A stretch of DNA of 64,000 nucleotides, taken from contig NZ_JADEWI010000019.1 of the NCBI RefSeq assembly GCF_015207705.1, positions 1 through 64,000 on the forward strand, written 5' to 3'. The stretch is from Nostoc sp. LEGE 06077. Lineage in GTDB: Bacteria; Cyanobacteriota; Cyanobacteriia; Cyanobacteriales; Nostocaceae. The translations under genes were made by a program, and so were the position numbers. How positions within the stretch are numbered: position 1 is the first letter of the stretch; every line of letters starts with the position of its first letter. The notes under the pieces are model-generated. The model saw nothing but the letters and a program-made list of their open reading frames with translations, was not told the DNA's origin and searched no databases. Of this stretch, positions 16,853 through 26,001 are shown piece by piece.

Positions 16853-18502
16853 TTAGAAAACGAAGGTTGTTCTTAAAGTACCAATGATTGCATCATCAGA
16901 AGTTTGACCAGGATTGGTTAACCAAATAACACCAGGCGTAATGGAAATGTTATCGCTGACGCGGTATTTATAGAAACCTTCAATGTGGTATGGAGTGTTA
17001 TTATTCCCACTCCCCGCGTAAGGTTGAGCGCCGCCAAAAATGCCTAAAACGTTGCCTTTTTTACCTAGATCTGGTAGAGCTACGCCCAATCCATAACTCC
17101 AAATATCATCATCATCGTTTGCACCAAAGCCTGTAACTTGGCTATACAGCACAAAACCACTAATGGAAAGTTTGTCGCTAGGTTTGAAAGCTGCTTCAAA
17201 ACCATAGGAATTACTCACGTAGGCGCTACCGCTACCAGCAAAGTCTTGACGGTTAGCTTGTCGAGTACCAACAACACCAGTGGTGACTGAGCCAAAATCG
17301 AATAAAGCACTACCTGCACCATGATACCCGTTAACGTAGGTTGCAGCTAAAGTCAGGCGATCGCCCACATTCAAGTTCAATTGTGCTAAGGCTGCATAGT
17401 TACCCGCAAATAAACCTGAACCCGAATTGGGGCTATTTGCTTCAGCCGCCAAATAACCCAAGGTTAATGAAGGTTTAAAAGTTCCACTACCACCAAAGGC
17501 TAAGTTTAGCGCCGCACCAGCACCGCCGCCGATACGATAAATTGGGCTTTCTCCAGCAAAGGTAGATAAGGCACCATTACCACCGTCAAAATCTTCAAAG
17601 TAGGGGTTAACGGTAGGAACATAATCACTATGAATACCGCCAGTGGCTGCAACATAAACTTGTGAGTTACCCACCGGGAAGTAATATGCTAACCAATCGA
17701 TAAACGCGCTATTGTTACCACCGAGGAACACGTTAAATGTTTGCGTTCCCTCATAGGTATTGTTTGCTAAAGGCAACACACTGGCATTCCCTGTAGCAAT
17801 CCGGGTATGTAGGATATCTTTACCTGTGAAGCTGGTTTGAAAATCGAGACGTACCCTATCTTGGAAAACGGTGTTGTTAGTGTCGTTGTCGCCAAAGCTA
17901 TCGGTGACAGCAAAGACAGCTTCACCAACGAGTTTGGTAGTGGTGGAAAATTGATTGGCTTCTAACTCAGCTGTGCGTGACTCTAACGCATCTACTCTGC
18001 CGCGTAAAGTTGCCAATTCTGCGGAAAATTCTTCTTGCAAACGCTGAAGGGTAGCTAAGTCTTCTTTTTTTACTAAATCAGCAGTTGCAGTTGCAATTAG
18101 TTCATTAACTCTATCTAAACAAGCATTTAAACCAGCGGCGAATTCATAACGTGTCAAAGCACGATTACCACGATAAGTTCCGTTAGGATAACCAGCAATA
18201 CATCCGTAGCGCTCAACTAAAGATTGCAATGCTTGGAATGCCCAATCTGTAGGCTGTACATCAGAGAATTGTGAAACTGAAGTGACTTGAGATAGAGAAT
18301 TTTGGTTTTTACCGTCAAGACTATATTGGTTGACTTGTTCTAAAACTTGATTTTCTTCAGTTTTGGCTTGAGAAAGTAACTGCTGTTGAGGTGTGGGCGA
18401 ATTGGTTTCAATTTCAGCCGCTATTACCTTGGGTGAACATAAAACAGCTACGCCTAAGCATACTGGAGATAACACTAGTGTTTTCCACAATAAATGAGAC
18501 AT
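16853..18502 (-). CDS. Second SLH-domain OprB-family porin
   Basis: A 549-residue paralog of the porin at 1733-3490. It has a signal peptide (MSHLLWKTLVLSPVCLGVAV and on, cleavage near residue 28), an SLH domain starting FSDVQPTDWAF, a coiled coil, and a beta-barrel ending TTFVF. The stretch from NSLSQVTSVSQ through TTTKLVGEA, about 125 residues, differs from the first porin at only a few positions, although many codons differ synonymously. The barrel is much more diverged and shorter. It probably has a different solute preference or expression condition from its paralog. It is monocistronic, with copy A of the GTGTACACACAA element just downstream. Confidence 0.94.
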   Translation of the reverse strand: MSHLLWKTLVLSPVCLGVAVLCSPKVIAAEIETNSPTPQQQLLSQAKTEENQVLEQVNQYSLDGKNQNSLSQVTSVSQFSDVQPTDWAFQALQSLVERYGCIAGYPNGTYRGNRALTRYEFAAGLNACLDRVNELIATATADLVKKEDLATLQRLQEEFSAELATLRGRVDALESRTAELEANQFSTTTKLVGEAVFAVTDSFGDNDTNNTVFQDRVRLDFQTSFTGKDILHTRIATGNASVLPLANNTYEGTQTFNVFLGGNNSAFIDWLAYYFPVGNSQVYVAATGGIHSDYVPTVNPYFEDFDGGNGALSTFAGESPIYRIGGGAGAALNLAFGGSGTFKPSLTLGYLAAEANSPNSGSGLFAGNYAALAQLNLNVGDRLTLAATYVNGYHGAGSALFDFGSVTTGVVGTRQANRQDFAGSGSAYVSNSYGFEAAFKPSDKLSISGFVLYSQVTGFGANDDDDIWSYGLGVALPDLGKKGNVLGIFGGAQPYAGSGNNNTPYHIEGFYKYRVSDNISITPGVIWLTNPGQTSDDAIIGTLRTTFVF

Positions 18503-18767
18503 ATTCTTTCTTCCTCACACTGTTTTGTTAGAATGACGCGATCGCTGTCTTCTAAATGTATCCCATAATACTTTATTTTCTCTTTTGCTGATTTAGCTGC
18601 TATTGTGCCAAAACTTCTCTATTTTTTTACATTTCTCAGTGTAAACTCTTGGTTTAGCGGTTTTATATCAATTATCTCAGCATCAAAAGTATCTTGATTT
18701 TTTCAGCAATGCCTACTGTTAGGCGATCGGAGATAATAAACTTAACTGCCAAGGAGATGCGATATTT

Positions 18768-19325
18768 ATGACTCAAATCAAATCTCAACTGACACTCAAA
18801 GAATTCCTCACCCTACCGCAAGGCGATATCACCTACGAATTAGTTAATGGAGAAGCAAAACCTAAAATGGCACCAAAAAGATTTCATTCACGTTTAACTT
18901 TGGCTTTGACTCAACTTTTAACGCCGTGGGCGAAAAATCGCGGTGAAGTTGGTGTTGAATGGGCCGTTACGTTAAAACGCCAAAGTCGAGACTGGGTTCC
19001 TGTACCAGACTTACTTTATGTTTCTTACTCTCGCTTCAATAGTGATGTCATTGAAGATGAACCTTGTCCCATACCGCCAGATTTAGCCATTGAAATTATC
19101 TCACCTGACCAAACTTTTGGTGAAATGAGTGCAAAAGCAACAGATTATCTAGAAGCAGGTGTGATGAGAGTTTGGGTTGTAGATGCAAAAGCTAAAACCG
19201 TTCCTGTGTTTTATCCTGATGCACATCCACAAACAAAAGCTGGTGAAGATAGTTTAGAAGATTCTTTATTTGAAGCCCTACAAATTACACCCGCACAAAT
19301 TTTTCAACAAGCGGGAATACCATAA
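18768..19325 (+). CDS. Uma2-family (DUF820) putative endonuclease
   Basis: A 185-residue protein with the restriction-endonuclease-like Uma2 fold. Visible are an N-terminal helix and strand (YELVNGEAK), then PDLLYVS, DLAIEIISPDQTFGEMSAKATDYLEAGV and RVWVVDAKAKTV, which carry the D-E-x-K-like catalytic pattern. The family is strongly expanded in cyanobacteria, and its biological role is not established. An ATG start with AAGGAG upstream (18748-18753) supports the call. It stands alone. Confidence 0.88.
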   Translation: MTQIKSQLTLKEFLTLPQGDITYELVNGEAKPKMAPKRFHSRLTLALTQLLTPWAKNRGEVGVEWAVTLKRQSRDWVPVPDLLYVSYSRFNSDVIEDEPCPIPPDLAIEIISPDQTFGEMSAKATDYLEAGVMRVWVVDAKAKTVPVFYPDAHPQTKAGEDSLEDSLFEALQITPAQIFQQAGIP

Positions 19326-19394
19326 ATATTTTAAAGTTTAATATTGGTAATATTGGGAAATTTGTCACTATCCCCAGTATGATATCAAGATACT

Positions 19395-19670
19395 TCAATC
19401 AGATGAATTCTCAGACGGAACTTTCTTTTTAATTAAACGGTGAAGCAGACGGCAAGGCCAAATGCAAGCTCCACAAACACTTACAGAGGAAATAGCCGCC
19501 AAAACACGCCACTTTTCCTCAAGTTGATTAGCAGATTCTGATGGCTGGGATTGCATATCTTTGGTTATTTCTGGCAATGAATGAGATAGCTGACTGGCTG
19601 TACTTATCCCTTCAATCGCCGCGCCAATTAGATAAGCTACAAGCGCAATACCGAGCCAGTGACTCATCAT
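19395..19670 (-). CDS. Small membrane protein, hypothetical (91 aa)
   Basis: The protein begins MMSHWLGIALVAYLIGAAIEG, a likely N-terminal transmembrane helix. A polar middle follows, then a second hydrophobic stretch containing two Cys (ISSVSVCGACIWPCRLLHRL) and a basic tail. It lies 33 bases downstream of another small minus-strand ORF, so they are probably co-transcribed. I recognise no family. Confidence 0.6.
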   Translation of the reverse strand: MMSHWLGIALVAYLIGAAIEGISTASQLSHSLPEITKDMQSQPSESANQLEEKWRVLAAISSVSVCGACIWPCRLLHRLIKKKVPSENSSD

Positions 19671-19703
19671 ATTTGATTGGTAAACTTTTGTATTACTTTT
19701 GTA

Positions 19704-19940
19704 TTAATGATTATCTGTCCCAAACGATAATCTGCCTTCAGCAGTGTCACGAATTAGAGGCAGTTTAGATTGTATATAAGCGTTAAGGCTACTCTCTGTC
19801 TGTATATCTTCTTCCTGCTGGGTGTTTAATTGCTGGAATAGCAATTGTACTAAAGCTACATCATCAAACTGGAGCAAGGTGCTGACATTAGTAGACTCTA
19901 TTACAGTCCAAAGCTGTTGCATCATTTTGGTGGTGATCAT
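19704..19940 (-). CDS. Hypothetical protein (78 aa)
   Basis: A soluble, mostly helical small protein starting MITTKMMQQLWTVIESTNVS, with an acidic Gln/Glu-rich middle (NTQQEEDIQTESSLNAYIQ). It is probably the first gene of a two-gene unit with the membrane protein at 19395-19670. Composition is consistent with coding, but I know no homolog. Confidence 0.55.
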   Translation of the reverse strand: MITTKMMQQLWTVIESTNVSTLLQFDDVALVQLLFQQLNTQQEEDIQTESSLNAYIQSKLPLIRDTAEGRLSFGTDNH

Positions 19941-20502
19941 CAGTCTATAACCTCTTAAGCTTTTCTTTATATTTGCACAGTTTTCTTGTTTATGCGTAAT
20001 TTGTGTTTAAAAATTAATTAATTAGCAAAACCCCAGCAAAATCAAGGTATTAGCCGCTAAAAGAGTAAAGAAAGGTTTCTATTTCAATAATTTAAATTTA
20101 ATCGGTACGAATGGCCTGCTTGTAATTTTCTCCTAAAACCTACTCTGCATCAGGATTGTAGAGTTTAATTACCCGATATTTACACATAGCTTTCTTTGAG
20201 ATGATGTTATGATTAGATGGTCGAGAATAATTTTCGGCTATGTGATTGAATTCACCTAGCACTTTTTTCTATGTCTCTAGTTAAAACTGCAATTTTTCCG
20301 TAAAATTGTCAGCCCGTGACAGTAACTAAACATCCAAAATCTCTTAAAAATATATTAATTAAGGGATTGTGCTACAGGAGTGATTTGACTTAATCACAGG
20401 ACTATCTAATAGGTATCTTGCTCTTGGGCATTAGTTACATGAATTAGCACAGTCTACTTATATATAGCAATGCCCTTATAGAAGATAAAAAATGGTGAAT
20501 GT
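19941..20502. other. Long AT-rich intergenic region
   Basis: I find no ORF of note, no repeat family and no strong hairpin. It lies between divergent transcripts, so it likely contains promoters for both. Confidence 0.5.
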
Positions 20503-20691
20503 GTGGCAACAGTAAAATATAAACAAACAGGCAAATATCTTCCCCCTAGTATACTTATTTTAGGGATGTGTTTTGTGCCTGGAGAAACTGAAATTAGCAG
20601 TGAACAGTTAACTGAAATTCGGGATTGTATTAAGAATGATCGATTACTTCAGCATTATTTAAAGCAGAAAATTCTGATTATCCAAGATTGA
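20503..20691 (+). CDS. Hypothetical protein (62 aa)
   Basis: The ORF starts with GTG and reads MATVKYKQTGKYLPPSILIL, continuing MCFVPGETEISSEQLTEIRD and ending LLQHYLKQKILIIQD. Sequence character (alternating hydrophobics, charged helix) suggests a small folded protein. An ATG at 20492 is in another frame. No ribosome site is strong, and I do not recognise the family. Confidence 0.45.
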   Translation: MATVKYKQTGKYLPPSILILGMCFVPGETEISSEQLTEIRDCIKNDRLLQHYLKQKILIIQD

Positions 20692-20944
20692 ATATTTCAT
20701 ACTTTAAATTTGTTTAGTTTGAGAAGAGACTGATGATTCCATAAGTCAAAAACATCATCAATCTCTTCATTTACTTGCGAAGTTTAACCCCCCAGTTATT
20801 GTTGGATATTCTAGAAACTGAAAAGTGAATAATCCGCTAGTATAGAAAATGAGAATTAAATTCGGTTGCGGCGTTTGTTTTTAAGATGACAGACATTTCT
20901 CCCAAATCTAAATCTCTGCACACTTATGATTTTGGAGACAATTT

Positions 20945-21250
20945 ATGTCATTGTATGTAGGCAACCTCTCTTATGAGGTCACACAAGATAGTTTAACTGC
21001 GGTATTCGCAGAATATGGTTCGGTAAAGCAGGTTAAACTTCCTACTGATCGAGAAACAGGTCAATTGCGCGGCTTCGCTTTTGTAGACATGGGTACAGAA
21101 GCTGAAGAAACTGCTGCGATTGAAGCACTAGACGGTGCTGAGTGGATGGGACGAGATTTAAAAGTAAATAAAGCTAGGCCTAGGGAAGATAGAGGTTCTT
21201 TTGGTGGTGGTAATCGTGGGGGATACTCCGGCGGTGGTCGCAGACGCTAA
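20945..21250 (+). CDS. Glycine-tailed RRM RNA-binding protein (Rbp type)
   Basis: A 101-residue protein with one RNA-recognition motif. RNP2 is LYVGNL at residues 3-8 and RNP1 is RGFAFVDM at about 41-48. A short Gly/Arg tail (GGGNRGGYSGGGRRR) follows. This is the cyanobacterial Rbp family, many members of which are cold-induced and bind mRNA. It is followed after 125 bases by rpsU, a pairing well known in cyanobacteria. The spacer holds a weak stem (CCTGA with TCAGG, then CGCTTGTTTTT near 21312), which may attenuate transcription. The long 5' leader (20692-20944) fits post-transcriptional control. Confidence 0.93.
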   Translation: MSLYVGNLSYEVTQDSLTAVFAEYGSVKQVKLPTDRETGQLRGFAFVDMGTEAEETAAIEALDGAEWMGRDLKVNKARPREDRGSFGGGNRGGYSGGGRRR

Positions 21251-21375
21251 TCAGCGTTAAAACCAAATTTTTGCTCACAAGTTAAGTCCTGAGATTGAGA
21301 ATCAGGCGCTTGTTTTTCTTCGCACTGTTACTGTTGGCTAGTGTCATTAATTGAGTAAATTTATTAGGAGAGATC

Positions 21376-21564
21376 ATGACCCAAGTAATAGTAGGCGAAA
21401 ATGAACACATTGAGTCTGCCCTACGTCGATTTAAACGAGAAGTTTCCAAAGCTGGGATTTTTCCAGATATGCGGAAGCATCGTCATTTTGAAACGCCATT
21501 AGAAAAGCACAAGCGCAAAGAAGTTGCTAGACATAGGCAAAGTAAGAGACATTCCCGCTATTAA
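21376..21564 (+). CDS. rpsU: 30S ribosomal protein S21
   Basis: A 62-residue basic protein beginning [20 protein letters not shown], with [19 protein letters not shown], matching bacterial S21. S21 sits near the 3' end of 16S rRNA on the small-subunit platform and helps initiation. AGGAGA lies just ahead of the ATG. It sits downstream of the RRM gene and is likely co-transcribed in part. The length is normal and the Lys/Arg-rich tail is intact. Confidence 0.95.
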   Translation: MTQVIVGENEHIESALRRFKREVSKAGIFPDMRKHRHFETPLEKHKRKEVARHRQSKRHSRY

Positions 21565-21835
21565 TAACAGCAAGGAACCGATTCTGAAAATCAATTAAGA
21601 GATGCGATCGCGCAATTTTCAGCGATACTACTCAATGCACTACGGTAGAAGGGTATCCGATGCGATCGCTCAACCTTAAACATCAGATTACACCTAAAAA
21701 TTCTCCCCAAATTTAACTTTAATATTATCAATAATGTGGTTTAAACTACGCTATTAGATTGAATAAGTAAGATAAACTTGCGAAATCAATGTCATTAAAC
21801 ACTGACTTTCATTTAGCCACAACACAGGATAAGTT

Positions 21836-22075
21836 ATGAGTAGAGATGTAGTTAAAGTCATTTTATGGGAAGAAAAACAAAAAGATTATCTCAAAAAAAT
21901 CTATGATTTACAATTTATTCCCAGAATAGGCGAAGAAATTTACATCAATAAAGAAAATTGGAAGGTCACTAGAATTGAACATGATGTAGAAGTGAGTGAG
22001 ATTAATATTTATATGGAATTAACCAAAAAAGCCAAGCAGGAAAAATCATTTAGTTCAGAAACAAATAGTAAATAA
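21836..22075 (+). CDS. Hypothetical protein (79 aa)
   Basis: The ORF begins MSRDVVKVILWEEKQKDYLK and has a beta-rich centre (IPRIGEEIYINKENWKVTRIEHDVE) and a Lys/Glu-rich tail. The centre resembles small beta-barrel modules with the pattern 'P..GE.I.I....W.V..I.H', but I cannot name a family. The ATG has no strong ribosome site. It stands alone. Confidence 0.6.
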   Translation: MSRDVVKVILWEEKQKDYLKKIYDLQFIPRIGEEIYINKENWKVTRIEHDVEVSEINIYMELTKKAKQEKSFSSETNSK

Positions 22076-22553
22076 GGTGTATTTACCTAAATACTAAACT
22101 TGGCTTTGTGAAATGAGCCACTCCACTGCAAAATTAGGCTCAAATCTCACTCCTACCGTGCGCGTCGGTCTGTGGTGCATCTCCACAAACATTTATCCTA
22201 GGCGGTTACTACGGCAAGTTTCCCCACATCTAAAACCAAGCCAGTAGCCAATTCAATCAATACAAACCAGACTCTCTATTACCAACTTTAGTGTGTTCTA
22301 AAAATTGTAACCATCAAGTGGACTGGTGTATAATCATACAAAAAATCACTTAAGTGAGCCAAATTCTGATAGCGTTTTCTCATCTTGTGTGTGGAAGTGT
22401 AGGCTTTGTCTACGCCCCTACACCTGTATTTGTATTATTTATCCAGTGAAATGGTGGAAAATTTCATCTCCTAATTCAGCAATGTGTAAAAATCAAACAC
22501 TAGTCCTAACGCAAGCAACAGTTTAGACTCTGATCAAAGATAAAATTCCACCT
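22076..22553. other. Intergenic region upstream of the DUF5009 gene
   Basis: It contains a small imperfect hairpin (GTGTAGGC with GCCCCTACAC near 22396-22426) of a type common in this genome, and nothing else I can support. A 66-codon ORF at 22326 overlaps this repeat and is rejected. Confidence 0.5.
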
Positions 22554-23681
22554 ATGCGCCTGACCTCACTGGATGTTTTTCGTGGCATCACCATTGCTGG
22601 TATGATTCTTGTCAACATGGCAGGAGTCGCAGATGATGTTTATCCTCCTCTAGCTCATGCTGACTGGCATGGTTGCACACCAACTGATTTAGTATTTCCC
22701 TTCTTTTTATTTATTGTTGGTGTAGCTATGACATTTTCGTTGTCAAAATACACCGCAGAGAATAAACCAACTGCTGCTGTTTATTGGCGAATTTTTCGCC
22801 GCGCAGCAATTTTATTTGCTTTAGGTTTATTATTAAACGGCTTTTGGAATAAAGGTGTTTGGACTTTTGATTTCAGCAGTATCCGCATTATGGGAGTTTT
22901 ACAGCGCATTAGCTTAACTTACCTGTTAGCTTCCCTAGCTGTTCTCAACCTCCCACGCAAAGGACAATGGATACTAGCCGCAGTTTTACTCATTGGTTAC
23001 TGGTTAAGCATGATGTATGTAACAGTTCCCGACTATGGTGCTGGTATACTGACACGGGAAAGTAACTTTGGTGCATATATTGACCGCCTCATTATCCCAC
23101 AAGCACATCTGTATGCTGGTGATGGGTTCAAAAATATGGGAGATCCAGAGGGACTTTTTAGCACCATACCTGCTGTTGTTAGTGTCCTGGCTGGTTACTT
23201 CACAGGGCAATGGATACGTAAACAGCCTGTGCAGACAAGGACAAGTGTAGGATTAGCTTTATTTGGGATTGGTTGCTTAATTATTGGTTGGGCGTGGGGT
23301 TGGGTATTCCCCATTAACAAAAAACTGTGGACGAGTTCTTATGTGATTTTTGCCAGTGGTTGGGCATTACTCTTATTAGCCGCTTGTTATGAACTTATCG
23401 AAGTGCGATTAATCAAACGCTGGAGTAAACCTTTTGAGGTTATGGGCTTAAATGCGATCGCTCTTTTCGTCGCATCTGTATTATTAATTAAAATCCTCGC
23501 TAAAACCAAAATCGGTACAGGCGAAACCGCCCTCAGCACTTACAACTGGATTTATCAAAACATCTTCGCATCATGGGCAGGAACTTTTAACGGTTCACTA
23601 CTATTTGCTTTAGTTACAGTCTTATTATGGTGGGCTGTAGCCGTGTTCATGTACAAACAACGCTGGTTTCTCAAAGTTTAA
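22554..23681 (+). CDS. DUF5009 / heparan-alpha-glucosaminide acetyltransferase-like membrane protein
   Basis: A 375-residue polytopic membrane protein. The start MRLTSLDVFRGITIAGMILV and the conserved DLVFPFFLFIVGVAM are the signature of the HGSNAT/YeiB-like membrane acyltransferase group. About ten hydrophobic helices follow. Lysosomal HGSNAT transfers acetyl groups across a membrane to glucosamine; the bacterial members probably acetylate surface sugars, but their substrates are not established. The ATG at 22554 is the natural start. It stands alone. Confidence 0.88.
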   Translation: MRLTSLDVFRGITIAGMILVNMAGVADDVYPPLAHADWHGCTPTDLVFPFFLFIVGVAMTFSLSKYTAENKPTAAVYWRIFRRAAILFALGLLLNGFWNKGVWTFDFSSIRIMGVLQRISLTYLLASLAVLNLPRKGQWILAAVLLIGYWLSMMYVTVPDYGAGILTRESNFGAYIDRLIIPQAHLYAGDGFKNMGDPEGLFSTIPAVVSVLAGYFTGQWIRKQPVQTRTSVGLALFGIGCLIIGWAWGWVFPINKKLWTSSYVIFASGWALLLLAACYELIEVRLIKRWSKPFEVMGLNAIALFVASVLLIKILAKTKIGTGETALSTYNWIYQNIFASWAGTFNGSLLFALVTVLLWWAVAVFMYKQRWFLKV

Positions 23682-23705
23682 CCTTTGCGCTATTGCCTGA
23701 GATTC

Positions 23706-24287
23706 TCACTCCTCCACACTAAAATCTACCTTATCGTAAATATCTCCCAGCAAAACCTGACAAGGAACAGCAGCTAAACTTAATAACACATCTGCATCGT
23801 CATACTCAGAAAATATCCACTTATTATTCTCTGTTTTGCAATATTGCTCAACGTGCATTTTATACTGATCAATCAGAACATATTCTTGAAAGCTAGGAAT
23901 TGTCCGATAAGCAGCAAACTTTTCATCGCGGTCATAACTTTTAGTAGATTTTGACAACACCTCAGCAATAAATACTGGGTTAACTAACGTGTCTCGTCTT
24001 CCTTCTTGAAATTCCAAAGGAGTTTTCACCACCATCACATCAGGGTAAGTGAGAATTCGCCTGTTAGGTATCCATAGACGCTGGTCACTAGAATAAACCT
24101 CATAAGGCTGACGCTTGATAGCATAAAGGATTGCCGCATATAAATTACCAGCAAGTTTGTTATGATTTGGTGTTCCACCTGCCATTAGAATGATTTGCCC
24201 ATCAATATATTCATGTTTTTCCTCAGAATCCACCTCTAGTTCGAGGTATTCTTCAGGCGAATAATAGCGTTGTTCTTGTAACTGCAT
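23706..24287 (-). CDS. Uma2-family (DUF820) putative endonuclease
   Basis: A 193-residue protein of the same family as 18768-19325 but from a different subgroup. It shows YSPEEYLELEVDSEEKHEYI, PNRRILTYPDVMVV, PVFIAEVLSKSTKSYDRDEKF and EYVLIDQ, which carry the D-E-x-(V/L)-like nuclease pattern. Its function in the cell is unknown. It ends convergent with the DUF5009 gene 24 bases away. Confidence 0.9.
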   Translation of the reverse strand: MQLQEQRYYSPEEYLELEVDSEEKHEYIDGQIILMAGGTPNHNKLAGNLYAAILYAIKRQPYEVYSSDQRLWIPNRRILTYPDVMVVKTPLEFQEGRRDTLVNPVFIAEVLSKSTKSYDRDEKFAAYRTIPSFQEYVLIDQYKMHVEQYCKTENNKWIFSEYDDADVLLSLAAVPCQVLLGDIYDKVDFSVEE

Positions 24288-24388
24288 AACTATAAGACTT
24301 TTAACAAAAGCCCAAATAATGCGTAATTAACCGCAGATAGACACAGATAATTTATCTGAGTATATCTGTTGTTTTATTTTAAGTTAAC

Positions 24389-25417
24389 TCAACTCAAGAC
24401 TTGCTCTGCTTCAACAGCATTCATTTGATCGAGAATTCCCCAAAGTTCCTGTAACATTGGGTCTAAGCCAGTACGCGTAACCGCAGAAATCACAAAAACC
24501 GGAGCATCACCAAGATGATTTAATTGGGTGGATAGTGCTTCTAAATCAACTTCTTCTCTATCAACTGCATCAATTTTATTCAGTGCTAAAATTTGCGGAC
24601 GATTTGCTAAACCTCGTCCATAAGCTTCCAACTCTTGTTGAATTGTATTGTAATCTCTGATGACATCATCACTAGTTGCATCAATCAAGTGTAATAGCAC
24701 TCGTGTGCGCTCAATGTGACGTAAAAAATCATGTCCTAAACCTGCGCCTTCGGCTGCGCCTTCAATCAGTCCGGGAATGTCGGCAAAAACTGTACCATCA
24801 CCACTAGGTTTTCGCACTACACCCAAATTTGGCACCAGGGTAGTGAAAGGATAATCGGCAATTTTTGGTCGCGCAGCAGATAAAGAAGAAATTAAGGTTG
24901 ATTTACCTGCGTTTGGCAATCCAATAATTCCAACTTCTGCTAATAGTTTCAACTCCAGACGGAGCATTTTTCTTTCCCCTTCTAAACCAGGGAGGGCGTA
25001 TTCTGGGGCGCGGTTGCGGTTACTTAAGAAATACTGATTTCCTAGCCCACCTTTACCGCCTTCAGCAATTACTAGAGTTTGTTCAGGTTTAATTAAATCG
25101 CCAATGATGTCATCAGTTTCGGCATCATAAATTGTTGTCCCGCAGGGAACTTCGATGATTAAATCTTCGCCAGATGCGCCAGTGCGGTTATTAGGGCCGC
25201 CTCGACCACCGTTTTCTGCCTTAAAAAGATGGTTATATCTAAAGTCTAATAGGGTTTGGAGGCTTTCTACAGCCTTAAAAATCACAGAACCACCCCGTCC
25301 ACCATTTCCGCCAGAGGGGCCACCCGCAGGGACATACTTTTCTCGGCGGAAGGCGACAATACCATCGCCACCTTTACCTGCTTCAACTTGAATTTCTACT
25401 TGATCGATGAATTTCAT
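24389..25417 (-). CDS. obgE: Obg-family GTPase
   Basis: A 342-residue GTPase. The Gly-rich Obg fold (residues 1-158; [12 protein letters not shown] and [17 protein letters not shown]) precedes the G domain, with G1 GLPNAGKS at 166-173, the switch YPFTTL at 189-194, DIPG at 213-216 and NKID near 280. The family acts in late 50S ribosome assembly and in stress signalling. The length fits the short Obg form without a C-terminal OCT domain. It is a single gene with an ATG start. Confidence 0.97.
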   Translation of the reverse strand: MKFIDQVEIQVEAGKGGDGIVAFRREKYVPAGGPSGGNGGRGGSVIFKAVESLQTLLDFRYNHLFKAENGGRGGPNNRTGASGEDLIIEVPCGTTIYDAETDDIIGDLIKPEQTLVIAEGGKGGLGNQYFLSNRNRAPEYALPGLEGERKMLRLELKLLAEVGIIGLPNAGKSTLISSLSAARPKIADYPFTTLVPNLGVVRKPSGDGTVFADIPGLIEGAAEGAGLGHDFLRHIERTRVLLHLIDATSDDVIRDYNTIQQELEAYGRGLANRPQILALNKIDAVDREEVDLEALSTQLNHLGDAPVFVISAVTRTGLDPMLQELWGILDQMNAVEAEQVLS

Positions 25418-26001
25418 ATTCTGAAAGCGCTGAGTTGTGAATCTTAAATTATAAGTTTTTTAATCAATACCGTTACCAAAATAATAGGTTGTGGGAAAAG
25501 TCGAAGAGATAGTGAACAGCCTGAAGCTGAAACTCCAAAGTTACAGTTAAAAATCGACCCAAATCATCAACCCTCGAATTGTGTGTCAACTTATCAGCCG
25601 CAACGCAATCATCTAAAGAGATAAATAGTAGTTGTTGAATTCCCCCTACTAACGTGAGTGAAACTGTCTAATATACTTGCAAAATCAGGTTGAATAAGAC
25701 TCAAGCAGCCACATTGTTAAATAAAGTTTCACCTTCAACGATAGTAGCTTGTATGTGTATCAAGATTTTAGAGAATTGCGATCAAGCCCCCTACTAGACT
25801 CGGATTCTCTACACCTCTGCGTCTCTGCGTGAACAAACTTAGGTGGGTATTTCTCGTAAAAATTAAGCTAAGTAACGCTACAATCTAAAATTTAAAATCT
25901 AAAATTCGCATTAAACTCTTTGGTATTTCTCCATCATAGGTGAGAGTCATAACTGTAGAAATATTTGCCACAATCTCTCCTAAAGATACAAATAATTACC
26001 T
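25418..26001. other. Intergenic region between obg and the GH13 gene
   Basis: There is no gene-like ORF. It contains one degenerate CTCTGCGTCTCTGCGTGA-type repeat (near 25814-25831) and short AAATCTAAAATT repeats near 25883-25905. It probably holds both divergent promoters. Confidence 0.5.

Noticed and set aside
22326-22526. 66-codon ORF before the DUF5009 gene
   Set aside because: It overlaps a small palindromic repeat and lacks gene-like features.
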